A stretch of 7,666 nt of DNA, taken from the NCBI GenBank assembly GCA_023451915.1, contig JAEXXS010000446.1, positions 1-7,666 on the forward strand. Direction: 5' to 3'. The position numbers and the translations under genes are program-made. The first letter of the stretch is position 1. Every line of letters begins with the position of its first letter. Shown here piece after piece: positions 1 to 6,640 of this stretch. The notes beneath the pieces were generated by a model. The model was not told the DNA's origin, made no database searches, and worked only from the letters and a program-made list of their open reading frames with translations. The stretch comes from Pseudomonadota bacterium (GTDB taxonomy: Bacteria; Pseudomonadota; Alphaproteobacteria; Rhizobiales; Rhizobiaceae).

Positions 1-297
1 CTCGGCAATCAAGAAGTCGAAGCGATTTCAGCCCGCATCGACGTTCGGCGTGATGAAAGCCTTGAAGGCCTGCGGCATCCCTTCGGCGCGAAGATCGCGG
101 TGCGAACACCAGCGGGACTTGTTGAAAGCACCATTCTGGATCCATCCGGTGAGCCTGATAGCTTTCCAGTCGCTGCTGAACGGGAGGCGAAATTCATGAC
201 GCTTGCAACGCCCGTGCTGGCGAACAAAGCGGCTGCGCTGTTCGCGTGCCTGGATCAGATGGAAACATGGCAGGACAGCCGCAAAATCCGTCTTTAG
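1..297 (+). CDS. MmgE/PrpD family protein, C-terminal fragment (5' end outside window)
   Basis: The frame is open from the first base and ends at TAG 295-297, giving 98 visible residues. The pattern matches the C-terminal domain of the MmgE/PrpD family, which includes 2-methylcitrate dehydratase, cis-aconitate decarboxylase and many unassigned members. Seen are a basic beta segment (RIDVRRDESLEGLRHP), a strand pair (AKIAVRTPAGLVE), the DPSGEPDSFP turn typical of the family's 'P-G-p-x-x-P' loop, and the closing helices starting EREAKFMTLATPVL. The GTG at 100 is an internal codon, not a start, because homologous sequence continues upstream of it. The active-site domain is missing, so the reaction cannot be assigned. 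It is followed by a 105-nt gap and then an acyl-CoA dehydrogenase on the same strand, suggesting an organic-acid/CoA catabolic operon. Family assignment is fairly sure; function is open. Confidence 0.8.
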   Translation, partial: LGNQEVEAISARIDVRRDESLEGLRHPFGAKIAVRTPAGLVESTILDPSGEPDSFPVAAEREAKFMTLATPVLANKAAALFACLDQMETWQDSRKIRL

Positions 298-392
298 CTA
301 TATCTTTCCGACATACACGGCCTCATCAAACTGTATTTGTAGTTATAGCAATCGTTTCCTAGTTTCGATGTGACTCAGGCATTCATGATGAG

Positions 393-396
393 AGGA
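393..396 (+). promoter_or_regulatory. ribosome binding site that sets the acyl-CoA dehydrogenase start
   Basis: A purine-rich stretch (AGAGGAAGAGA, 391-401) containing AGGA lies 6 nt before GTG 403. The earlier in-frame starts GTG 370 and ATG 385/388 have no comparable motif at the right distance, so this site argues for the shorter protein. Confidence 0.55.
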
Positions 397-402
397 AGAG
401 AC

Positions 403-1557
403 GTGTCAGGTCAGGATTACGCCGAAATTCGTGAGGAAGTAGCGAAGCTATGCGCCGGGTTTCCGGGAGAATACTGGCAAAAACTGGACAGGGATCACAC
501 CTATCCAGCTGAGTTTGTCAATGCCCTGACCGAGGCCGGCTATCTGTCCGCTCTTATTCCGGAAGAATTTGGTGGGTCCGGCCTGCCGCTATCTGCAGCC
601 GCCGCAATCCTCGAAGAAATCCAGCTTTCCGGCTGCAATGGCGGCGCCTGCCATGCCCAAATGTATATTATGGGCACGATCCTGCGTCACGGCAGCGAGG
701 AACAAAAACGAAAATATTTGCCGAAGATCGCGACCGGCGAACTTCGGTTACAGGCTTTTGGCGTAACCGAACCGACCAGCGGCACCGACACGGCATCGCT
801 CAAAACCTTTGCCCGGCGTGAAGGCGATCATTATATGATTAATGGACAGAAAATCTGGACGTCGCGTGCGCAATATTCCGACCTCATGCTGCTTTTGGCC
901 CGCACTACGCCCAGCGATCAACTCGCCAAGAAAACCGACGGCCTTTCTGTTTTCATTGTCGATATGCGCGATGCGCTGCGTGCGGGCATGAGTATTCGCC
1001 CCATTCGTACGATGATGAACCATGCCACAACAGAGGTTTTCTTCGACAATATGAAGGTGCCTGCCGAAAACCTGATCGGCGAAGAAGGCAAAGGCTTTCG
1101 CTACATTCTGTCCGGCATGAATGCCGAGCGAATTCTCATTGCTGCCGAATGCATTGGCGATGCCAAATGGTTTATCCGTAAAGCGAGCACCTATTCCAAG
1201 GAACGTGTGGTTTTCGGTCGTCCGATCGGTCAGAACCAGGGCATTCAGTTCCCGATTGCGCGTGCATATGCGCAGACACGTGCTGCCGAATTGATGGTAC
1301 ATGAGGCAGCAAGGCGTTACGAGAATGGCGAGAATTGCGGTGAGCAGGCCACTATTGCAAAAATGCTTGCAGCAGAAGCATCATGGGCGGCGGCGGAAGC
1401 CTGCGTGCAGACCCATGGCGGCTTTGCTTTCGCGGAAGAATATGATGTCGAACGCAAGTTCCGGGAAACCCGCCTTTACCAGGTGGCGCCGATCTCAACC
1501 AATCTGATCCTCAGCTTTATTTCGGAACATGTACTTGGCATGCCCCGTTCTTACTGA
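403..1557 (+). CDS. acyl-CoA dehydrogenase (FAD), catalytic Glu at the isovaleryl/long-chain position
   Basis: This enzyme oxidises an acyl-CoA to a 2,3-enoyl-CoA with FAD and passes electrons to electron-transfer flavoprotein in the cytoplasm. The 384 residues from GTG 403 match the usual family length. Seen in order: the N-terminal helical domain; the FAD/substrate motif FGVTEPTSGTD at 119-129; INGQKIWTSRAQ at 146-157; the FAD-binding FGRPIG at 271-276; and the QTHGG motif at 336-340. The medium-chain-type catalytic Glu (YEG) is replaced by A-P (362-363), but Glu242 in GMNAERILIA lies where isovaleryl-CoA and long-chain enzymes carry their base. I chose GTG 403 because AGGA at 393-396 sits 6 nt ahead. 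In-frame GTG 370 and ATG 385/388 lack a good ribosome site and would add 5 to 11 residues. The dehydratase follows 67 nt downstream, so this enzyme may supply or share its enoyl-CoA. Substrate unknown; a short or methyl-branched dicarboxylyl-CoA is inferred from neighbours only. Confidence 0.93.
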   Translation: MSGQDYAEIREEVAKLCAGFPGEYWQKLDRDHTYPAEFVNALTEAGYLSALIPEEFGGSGLPLSAAAAILEEIQLSGCNGGACHAQMYIMGTILRHGSEEQKRKYLPKIATGELRLQAFGVTEPTSGTDTASLKTFARREGDHYMINGQKIWTSRAQYSDLMLLLARTTPSDQLAKKTDGLSVFIVDMRDALRAGMSIRPIRTMMNHATTEVFFDNMKVPAENLIGEEGKGFRYILSGMNAERILIAAECIGDAKWFIRKASTYSKERVVFGRPIGQNQGIQFPIARAYAQTRAAELMVHEAARRYENGENCGEQATIAKMLAAEASWAAAEACVQTHGGFAFAEEYDVERKFRETRLYQVAPISTNLILSFISEHVLGMPRSY

Positions 1558-1613
1558 ACGCACAAAGATAAAGATTGAATGTGGCAGTCCAGATTTACTG
1601 GGACCGCTCTACC

Positions 1614-1617
1614 GGAG
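1614..1617 (+). promoter_or_regulatory. ribosome binding site of the dehydratase gene
   Basis: GGAG in CGGAGAGTTGCG lies 7 nt before ATG 1625. It decides against the longer open frame that reaches back into the acyl-CoA dehydrogenase gene at 1529, whose extra 32 codons look like non-family sequence. Confidence 0.6.
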
Positions 1618-1624
1618 AGTTGCG

Positions 1625-2464
1625 ATGAGCAGCGTCGATATCGATTATCTTAGAAGCTGGATCGGGCGTGAACGGTCGAGTACCGATCTCATCACACCGA
1701 GGCTCGCTACCAGCCTTTACGCGGTTCTGGATATTGACAAGCCTGGTGAAAATGGAGCGCCTGCACCGGCAGGCATCCATTGGTGCATCGCACCAGACAT
1801 CGTGCCAATGAGCGGCATCGGCCCGGACGGTCACCCGTCGCGCGGTGGTTTTCTACCGCCGATACCATTTCCCCGGCGAATGTGGGCTGGTGGATCCCTG
1901 ACATTTTTTGACCGTCTGCGAGTAGGCGACGAGGTTACACGCAGTTCAACGATTAAAGATGTGGAGTTAAAACAGGGGAAAAGTGGCGAACTGATTTTTG
2001 TTACGGTCCAACACGACTACGCAACACCGCGCGGACTGGCCCTCACAGAGCGACAAGATATAGTCTATCGCAAACTGGAAACGACCACGAGCAGGCAATC
2101 TTCAACCACTCCGCATGAAGCTATTGCTGACTATTCCCGTCCGATTGATGCAAACCCAGTTTTGCTTTTCCGTTATTCGGCAATAACGTTCAACGGCCAT
2201 CGCATCCATTATGATGAGCCCTATGTCACTGCAGAGGAAGGGTATCCCGGGCTGATTTTCCATGGGCCGCTACAGGCAACCTTACTGCTTGGCCTTGCGG
2301 TGGAATTACGCAACGGCGAATTGCCGGACACGTTCACTTTCCGATCCGTACGGCCATTGTTTTCCGGTGGTCGCGTGTCTATCAATTTGCGCCGTGATGC
2401 AAGGATGACATCGTTGTGGGTATCGGACCAAAAGGGAATAGTTGCAATGGAGGCGTCATTGTAG
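1625..2464 (+). CDS. FAS1-like/MaoC-type double hot-dog dehydratase, probable mesaconyl-/itaconyl-CoA hydratase type
   Basis: This 279-residue protein has the features of the HTD2/Meh/Ich group of enoyl-CoA hydratases. An N-terminal FAS1-like dehydratase domain lies at about residues 10-155 and includes GGFLPPIPFPRRMWAGG and RLRVGDEV. A C-terminal hot-dog domain carries the core motif FRYSAITFNGHRIHYD at 182-197 and HGPLQ at 213-217. Against the classical MaoC motif (G-D-x-N-P-x-H) the general acid/base Asp is Asn190 and the His is kept as His195; as I recall, this pattern is normal for the subfamily. Known members add water to mesaconyl-C4-CoA or itaconyl-CoA, or dehydrate 3-hydroxyacyl thioesters. 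ATG 1625 is supported by GGAG 7 nt upstream and by family length. It is the last gene of the plus-strand run, 67 nt after the dehydrogenase. MmgE/PrpD and acyl-CoA dehydrogenase neighbours favour a C5-dicarboxylate role (inference). Confidence 0.85.
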   Translation: MSSVDIDYLRSWIGRERSSTDLITPRLATSLYAVLDIDKPGENGAPAPAGIHWCIAPDIVPMSGIGPDGHPSRGGFLPPIPFPRRMWAGGSLTFFDRLRVGDEVTRSSTIKDVELKQGKSGELIFVTVQHDYATPRGLALTERQDIVYRKLETTTSRQSSTTPHEAIADYSRPIDANPVLLFRYSAITFNGHRIHYDEPYVTAEEGYPGLIFHGPLQATLLLGLAVELRNGELPDTFTFRSVRPLFSGGRVSINLRRDARMTSLWVSDQKGIVAMEASL

Positions 2465-2508
2465 CCGATGCTCTTTCCGTGCAGTCCCAATCGCCAAGCT
2501 TTGCTCGC

Positions 2509-2527
2509 GCCCAGCTGCTTGCTGGGC
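2509..2527. repeat. 7-bp inverted repeat in the convergent gap, possible terminator
   Basis: GCCCAGC (2509-2515) and GCTGGGC (2521-2527) pair perfectly around a 5-nt loop. The hairpin lies 44 nt past the dehydratase stop, within the 152-nt gap between convergent genes, which is where a terminator is wanted. No T-run follows on either strand (a C-run follows on plus), so an intrinsic terminator is not proven. A weaker 5-bp hairpin (CGGCT 2542-2546, AGCCG 2554-2558) lies just after it. Nothing else convincing was seen in the gap. Confidence 0.35.
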
Positions 2528-2616
2528 TGCCCCCCCTGTTGCGGCTTGCCGGCAGCCGGACCAGTGGTGGCGAACCAAGGAGCGTCCGGCATCAAGCAGT
2601 TGCTCAGCGGTCTAAA

Positions 2617-3936
2617 TCAAATCTCTGCACCCACTTTTTCAAGAAACCTCAGGACTTGTGGCCAAACATCCACCCTCGCCTTCGCTATAAATTCCGGGAC
2701 GCCACCATATAGATAAGGAAGTGACGAACGTTTTTCATAGGATTCAAGCACGGTTGCTGGGGCATGGGGTGGACCAATCGTATGGCCGACATTTTCATAG
2801 CTCAGATGCTGCACGTCATGCGCAAAACCTGCCCGTTTTAACCGCTCCACCACCCAGTCGGCAAAGAAGGCCGAGGGCCACATAACATCATCGCGGCCTG
2901 AGATCAGCAAAATCGGCCCGTTGATATCTTCCACCGGAATGGCCGCTTCCGTAAAATACGGCTCGGATGCCGCCATCCGTAAAAACTCGATATGCGAGAC
3001 AGGATAACCCTCTCGCAGATCGACATCGCGTGGTCCTTTTTGCCGGTTTGCCGGAGGCACGAAAGGCAAAGGCTTACCATGCAATGTCCAGGCCGAGCGT
3101 TCGCGTAAAACATCATTGCTACTAAAAGCGTGATGGACGTGGGCCGCAGGAACCCAAGCGATAACGGCTGCAAACTCTTCCAAATAAGCGCCCAGCAGCA
3201 AGGCCAGTTCGCCCCCGCGTGACGTGCCATCAATGATGACGCGCTTTTCATCGACATGAGGTTGGGATTTGAGCCATTGCGCAGCCTGCTGGAAATATTC
3301 GAGCGGGATTTCCACAAGCTCCTCGGGTAAAAGTCCTTCTTCCCCGGCATTGAAATAGCCGAGCGCCAGGGCAACATAGCCATGCGAGGCGTAAAGCGCC
3401 GCCAGTTGCTCCGGTATGCCCCCGTTGGAACCGGGCACGACGATGATCGCTGGACGAGGCTTCGATTGCGCCCCTAGAGGCGTGAAAAGCGTGCCCACAA
3501 CTCCGCATTCCCGCACTTCACGACGCGTTACCTCTGGGGCTACGGGCAGGCGCGTTATGACATTTTGCGCGAGCAGATGGTTGCTTCTATCAAAAAGGCT
3601 CAACCGAATATCATAGGGTTTCAGACCACTCTCGACATAACGGGCGCTCTCTGGACGGCGCTGCGAATAACCCGTAACCTTCAACGACCAGATCAGACCG
3701 TTGGAATCCGCAGTGGAATAGCTGCCATTCAGAGGGACAGCCTCATCAAGATCAATTTCGCCCTCAATATCGGCAATGAAACTTGCCTCCGACAGGTAAC
3801 TCAAACCATGGGGCAGGTCGAGAGCGGCTACGAGATTGACGATCTGCCGTGAGTGCAGCCCTCTCACCTTGATGGAAATCGGTTGATCGATCAAAGCCGT
3901 CTGTGGATGGATATCGATAGAAGGCATAGAGATCAC
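2617..3936 (-). CDS. acyl-CoA thioesterase / BAAT-like alpha/beta hydrolase (serine nucleophile)
   Basis: The 439-residue protein shows the two-domain plan of the acyl-CoA thioester hydrolase/bile acid-CoA:amino acid N-acyltransferase family. An N-terminal beta-rich domain spans about 5-135 (IDIHPQTALIDQPISIKV to SLFDRSNHLLAQNVITR). An alpha/beta hydrolase domain covers about 155-435. The predicted triad is Ser239 in GTSRGGELAL (237-246), Asp349 in SGRDD, and His385 in NVGHTIGPP. Human BAAT uses Cys as nucleophile and the thioesterases use Ser, so hydrolysis of a thioester, ester or amide is more likely than amino-acid conjugation. No signal peptide is seen, so it should be cytoplasmic. The GTG start overlaps the upstream monooxygenase stop by 4 nt (GTGA), suggesting translational coupling; ATG at 3927 is an alternative start three codons in. 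No good Shine-Dalgarno precedes either. As last gene of the minus-strand operon it probably acts on the substrate or product of the flavin monooxygenases. Real substrate unknown. Confidence 0.82.
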   Translation of the reverse strand: MISMPSIDIHPQTALIDQPISIKVRGLHSRQIVNLVAALDLPHGLSYLSEASFIADIEGEIDLDEAVPLNGSYSTADSNGLIWSLKVTGYSQRRPESARYVESGLKPYDIRLSLFDRSNHLLAQNVITRLPVAPEVTRREVRECGVVGTLFTPLGAQSKPRPAIIVVPGSNGGIPEQLAALYASHGYVALALGYFNAGEEGLLPEELVEIPLEYFQQAAQWLKSQPHVDEKRVIIDGTSRGGELALLLGAYLEEFAAVIAWVPAAHVHHAFSSNDVLRERSAWTLHGKPLPFVPPANRQKGPRDVDLREGYPVSHIEFLRMAASEPYFTEAAIPVEDINGPILLISGRDDVMWPSAFFADWVVERLKRAGFAHDVQHLSYENVGHTIGPPHAPATVLESYEKRSSLPYLYGGVPEFIAKARVDVWPQVLRFLEKVGAEI

Positions 3937-5282
3937 TTGTAGTGTTTTGTGAAAGCGGAACGATCAACTGTCCATTGCCGCAGGCCCAGACGTTGGCGTA
4001 GGGGACCTGCTCCATAGGTTGTTTTATGGAGACCACGCGCCTGTAAAATCGGCACCACCGTATCGACAAATATGTCGAGCCCTTCGGGCAGATAAGGCGG
4101 AATGATGCTGACGCCGTCAAAAGCCTCGCCCCGATAACCCTGCTCGATATAATCGGCGATATCTTCGGGCGTTCCGACAAGACTGCGGTGCTGGAAGCGA
4201 AAATCAAGATCCAGCAGCAGGTCGCGCAAAGTCGAATATGCGCTTCTTGTCTCGCGGGCCTGCAAGATACGCTCTACTTTTTCGCGCTCGCCCCAATGTT
4301 CCTTTCTCTCTTTGATCCGTTCCCAATCAACAGGCGCATCGAGATGCTTCTTCTCCAGTTCAATACCAAAGAGTTGTGAAGCATTGGCAAGCTGCCCATC
4401 GGGATTACCAAGCTCGAACAATTCGTTGCGCAATTGCCGTGCCTCAGCCGCTGTGCTGGCGAGATAGGGCACAATGCCGGGCAAAAGTCGCAGCTCATCC
4501 GGGTTGCGACCTAAAGCCGAGGCGCGTTGCCGCAAATCTTGCCGATAGGCATGCGCATCATCAAGTCCGTTATGGAAGGCATAGACCACATCTGCATAGC
4601 GCGCGGCGAGATCACGACCGGGACCAGAAGCGCCCGCTTGCGATAGAAGCGGCACACGCTGCGGCGTGGCAGGCGTATTCAACGGCCCCTGCGTCGCGTA
4701 AAATTCGCCCTGATAATTAACGGCATGGATGGCCGCTTCGCGCACCAGCCATCCCGCTTCCTTATCACCCGTCACGGCATCGTCATCCCACGCATGCCAG
4801 AGCGCCAGCACGGCGTCGATATAGTCCTGCGCCCGTCGATAGCGATCATCATGGGAGACGATCTGCTTGTCACCAAAGTTGCGCGCGGTATCGTCGCCGG
4901 TCGAGGTGACGATGTTCCACCCTGCGCGCCCATTGCTCAGATGATCCAAAGAGGCAAAAAGCCTTGCCGTATTGAAAGGCGCATTGAAGGTGGTGCTGTG
5001 GGTTGCGATCAATCCGATATGGTCCGTCTCCACCGAGAGCGCGCCCATCAGCAATAAGGGGTCGAGCGGCCATTGCAGGGCTTCTGTGGGGTTTTCAGAT
5101 TGTTTGAGCATATCTGTCAGGAAGACCGTATCGAATAATCCCCGTTCGGCGGTCTTCACGAGCTTCGCGTAATAGTTCGTCGACGTCAGGTCCTGAGGCG
5201 CTGTTTTTGTCAGACGCCAGCCGCCCTCATGGCTCCCATGTGCACGGATGACAAAATTGAGGTGCAAGGGCTGCTTACTCAT
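3933..5282 (-). CDS. LLM-class flavin-dependent monooxygenase, NtaA/SnaA/DszA family (second of pair)
   Basis: This 449-residue, TIM-barrel, reduced-FMN-dependent monooxygenase matches the NtaA (nitrilotriacetate), SnaA and DszA (dibenzothiophene sulfone) family in length and motifs. Seen are the N-terminal strand LHLNFVIRAHGSHEGGWR (6-23), the family hallmark SLDHLSNGRAGWNIVTS (111-127), DTARNFG (131-137), the flavin-site region SQAGASGPGRDLAARYAD (214-231) and the closing barrel segment FDGVSIIPPYLPEGLDIF (388-405). Such enzymes take FMNH2 from a separate reductase, which is absent here, and cleave C-S, C-N or similar bonds with O2. I chose ATG 5282 because AAGGA lies 7 nt upstream; an in-frame TTG at 5288 is less likely. 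It overlaps the upstream monooxygenase by 8 nt and the downstream hydrolase by 4 nt, so it is surely part of the same operon. Family very sure, substrate unknown. Confidence 0.93.
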   Translation of the reverse strand: MSKQPLHLNFVIRAHGSHEGGWRLTKTAPQDLTSTNYYAKLVKTAERGLFDTVFLTDMLKQSENPTEALQWPLDPLLLMGALSVETDHIGLIATHSTTFNAPFNTARLFASLDHLSNGRAGWNIVTSTGDDTARNFGDKQIVSHDDRYRRAQDYIDAVLALWHAWDDDAVTGDKEAGWLVREAAIHAVNYQGEFYATQGPLNTPATPQRVPLLSQAGASGPGRDLAARYADVVYAFHNGLDDAHAYRQDLRQRASALGRNPDELRLLPGIVPYLASTAAEARQLRNELFELGNPDGQLANASQLFGIELEKKHLDAPVDWERIKERKEHWGEREKVERILQARETRSAYSTLRDLLLDLDFRFQHRSLVGTPEDIADYIEQGYRGEAFDGVSIIPPYLPEGLDIFVDTVVPILQARGLHKTTYGAGPLRQRLGLRQWTVDRSAFTKHYK

Positions 5283-6618
5283 CGCCAAATCCTTGCGGTT
5301 GGGTGGCGAGATAAGGCTTCAGGCCCAATGCCTGCCGCAAGGTTTGACCTTTCGGCGCATCAGAGCGGAACAGACCGCGACGCTGCAATTCGGGCACGAG
5401 CTTGGTGGCAATATCATCGACGCCATCCGGGGCGACGATGGGACCGACCACAAAGCCGTCGACAGCTTCATTTTCATACCAATATTGCAATGTGTCGGCG
5501 ACGCTTTGGGCGGTGCCAATCAGAAGCAGGAAGCCGCGCGATGCAGCCGCTTCAAGCGCCAATTCCTCGAAGGTCAGGTTCTGCTTTTTAGCTTTTTCGA
5601 TAAGCGCCTTGGCATAATTGGACACTTTGCCGGTTTCGCTTCCGATCTCCGGCCAGCTATCAGCGCGCGAGGACGCAGCCACCTGGTTTTCTTGCCAGCC
5701 GAACAGGCCTTCCAACTGCCGAAGCGCCTTGCCGTGATCGATATAAGCCGTGATACGCTCGTAGTTGCGCCGCGCTTCTTCTTCCGTATCGCCGAGAACG
5801 ATGATTGCACCGGGTGTGACGACAACGTCATCCGAACTGCGCCCATTTCCGCGCACTTTTTCTTTCACCGTTCGATAAAAGGTCTGCATATCGGCAAAAT
5901 TGTTCTGCCGGTTGAATATAACCTCTCCATAGGCCGAAGCGAAATCCTGCCCCTGCGGTGAGGAGACAGGTACGAACATCACCGGGACTTCCTGTGGAGA
6001 GCGAGACACATTCAACGCGCCGTCTACCTGAAAATAGGGGCCGCGATGGCTGATCGGCTGCACTTTTTCGGGATCGGCATAATAGCCGCTTTCCTTGTCG
6101 CGGATAATGGCGCCCGGCTGCCAAGCATGCCAGAACTTCACGACGGTTTTGATAAAATCAGCTGAAATTTCATAACGGTCTTCGTATCGGAAATCACGCC
6201 CCGTCGTGTAATTGTGCCGCGCCGTATCCTTGTAGAAAGAGGTGAGAATATTCCAGCCTGTACGCCCATTATTCAGGTGATCAAGCGAGGCCAGAGCCCG
6301 CGCCAGTGTAAAAGGGTCCTGATAAAGGCTGGATGTGCTCGGAATGAAGCCCAGTGTCTGTGTTTCAGCGGCAAGCGCCGATGCGAGCACAACCGGATCG
6401 ATCGATGGCGTCCAGCCCCGCTTTATCTGTGAGGCGCCATCCAGAGAATCGCCCAGGAACATGAAATGCAGCAGAGCGTCCTCGCTTATCTTGGCCAGAT
6501 CGCGATAATAATCCAGTCGCTCACGATCATTGTCGCGGTCACTGAGACGCCATCCCTCGGGATGGCCACTGATGACGAAAAAAGAAAGGCCCAGAATGAG
6601 CCCGCGCTCTTTTGGCAT
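5275..6618 (-). CDS. LLM-class flavin-dependent monooxygenase, NtaA/SnaA/DszA family (first of pair)
   Basis: A 447-residue paralogue of the next gene with the same fold and operon position. Seen are LSFFVISGHPEGWRLSD (11-27), GDSLDG (56-61), DPFTLARALASLDHLNNGRT (101-120) running into the GWNILTS hallmark, RYEDRYE (144-150), and the C-terminal VDGFVVGPIVAPDGVDDIA segment followed by LVPELQRRGLF. It differs from its neighbour at the usual flavin-phosphate segment: where the neighbour has SQAGAS, this one reads FVPVSS (215-220), keeping serines but losing the Q-A-G triplet. It also has ARHNYTTG instead of ARNFG. It probably oxidises a different substrate or step from its sister. ATG 6618 has GGAG (6630-6627) 8 nt upstream, in the 22-nt gap after the ABC ATPase stop. 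No flavin reductase is encoded nearby. Substrate unknown; organosulfur or amine-type compounds are the usual family targets. Confidence 0.92.
   Translation of the reverse strand: MPKERGLILGLSFFVISGHPEGWRLSDRDNDRERLDYYRDLAKISEDALLHFMFLGDSLDGASQIKRGWTPSIDPVVLASALAAETQTLGFIPSTSSLYQDPFTLARALASLDHLNNGRTGWNILTSFYKDTARHNYTTGRDFRYEDRYEISADFIKTVVKFWHAWQPGAIIRDKESGYYADPEKVQPISHRGPYFQVDGALNVSRSPQEVPVMFVPVSSPQGQDFASAYGEVIFNRQNNFADMQTFYRTVKEKVRGNGRSSDDVVVTPGAIIVLGDTEEEARRNYERITAYIDHGKALRQLEGLFGWQENQVAASSRADSWPEIGSETGKVSNYAKALIEKAKKQNLTFEELALEAAASRGFLLLIGTAQSVADTLQYWYENEAVDGFVVGPIVAPDGVDDIATKLVPELQRRGLFRSDAPKGQTLRQALGLKPYLATQPQGFGDE
5290..5294 (-). promoter_or_regulatory. ribosome binding site of the second monooxygenase
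   Basis: AAGGA on the minus strand, inside the end of the preceding gene, is 7 nt before ATG 5282. It selects this ATG over TTG 5288, which lies too close to the motif. Confidence 0.6.
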
Positions 6619-6626
6619 TCTATAAA

Positions 6627-6630
6627 CTCC
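6627..6630 (-). promoter_or_regulatory. ribosome binding site of the first monooxygenase
   Basis: GGAG on the minus strand (within TCCGGAG) lies 8 nt before ATG 6618 and sits entirely in the 22-nt gap after the ABC ATPase stop codon. The gap is too short for an independent promoter, supporting co-transcription. Confidence 0.6.
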
Positions 6631-6640
6631 GGATTGACCG

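Noticed and set aside
298..402. Relatively AT-rich 105-nt gap before the acyl-CoA dehydrogenase, with TTG-N9-CAA at 337-351 resembling a LysR-type box
   Set aside because: Only the outer three bases of each arm match, and no convincing -35/-10 pair or terminator hairpin was found. A promoter or operator here is possible but cannot be supported.
370..402. Upstream in-frame starts for the acyl-CoA dehydrogenase (GTG 370, ATG 385, ATG 388)
   Set aside because: They lack a Shine-Dalgarno at a suitable distance, whereas GTG 403 has AGGA 6 nt ahead and gives the usual family length. They remain possible.
748..1302. Minus-strand open frame of 184 codons inside the acyl-CoA dehydrogenase gene
   Set aside because: It is fully antisense to the FAD-binding and catalytic region of a clear gene, and its translation resembles no family I know.
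2468..2716. Open frame directly after the dehydratase TAG, in the same frame, that could suggest readthrough or a broken C-terminus
   Set aside because: The dehydratase already ends where the family normally does. The following residues are Cys/Pro/Gly-rich with no recognisable domain, and the last third overlaps the antisense hydrolase gene.
5283..5288. TTG 5288 as start of the second monooxygenase
   Set aside because: ATG 5282 has AAGGA at a 7-nt distance, while TTG 5288 is only 1 nt from the same motif.
5248..5961. Long plus-strand open frame of 237 codons opposite the first monooxygenase
   Set aside because: It lies antisense to well-conserved coding sequence of two monooxygenases, has no recognisable motifs and no ribosome site; it is a codon-bias shadow.
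6619..6640. Possible promoter between the ABC ATPase and the first monooxygenase
   Set aside because: The gap is only 22 nt and is mostly ribosome binding site; a promoter would have to lie inside the ATPase gene and none was recognised.
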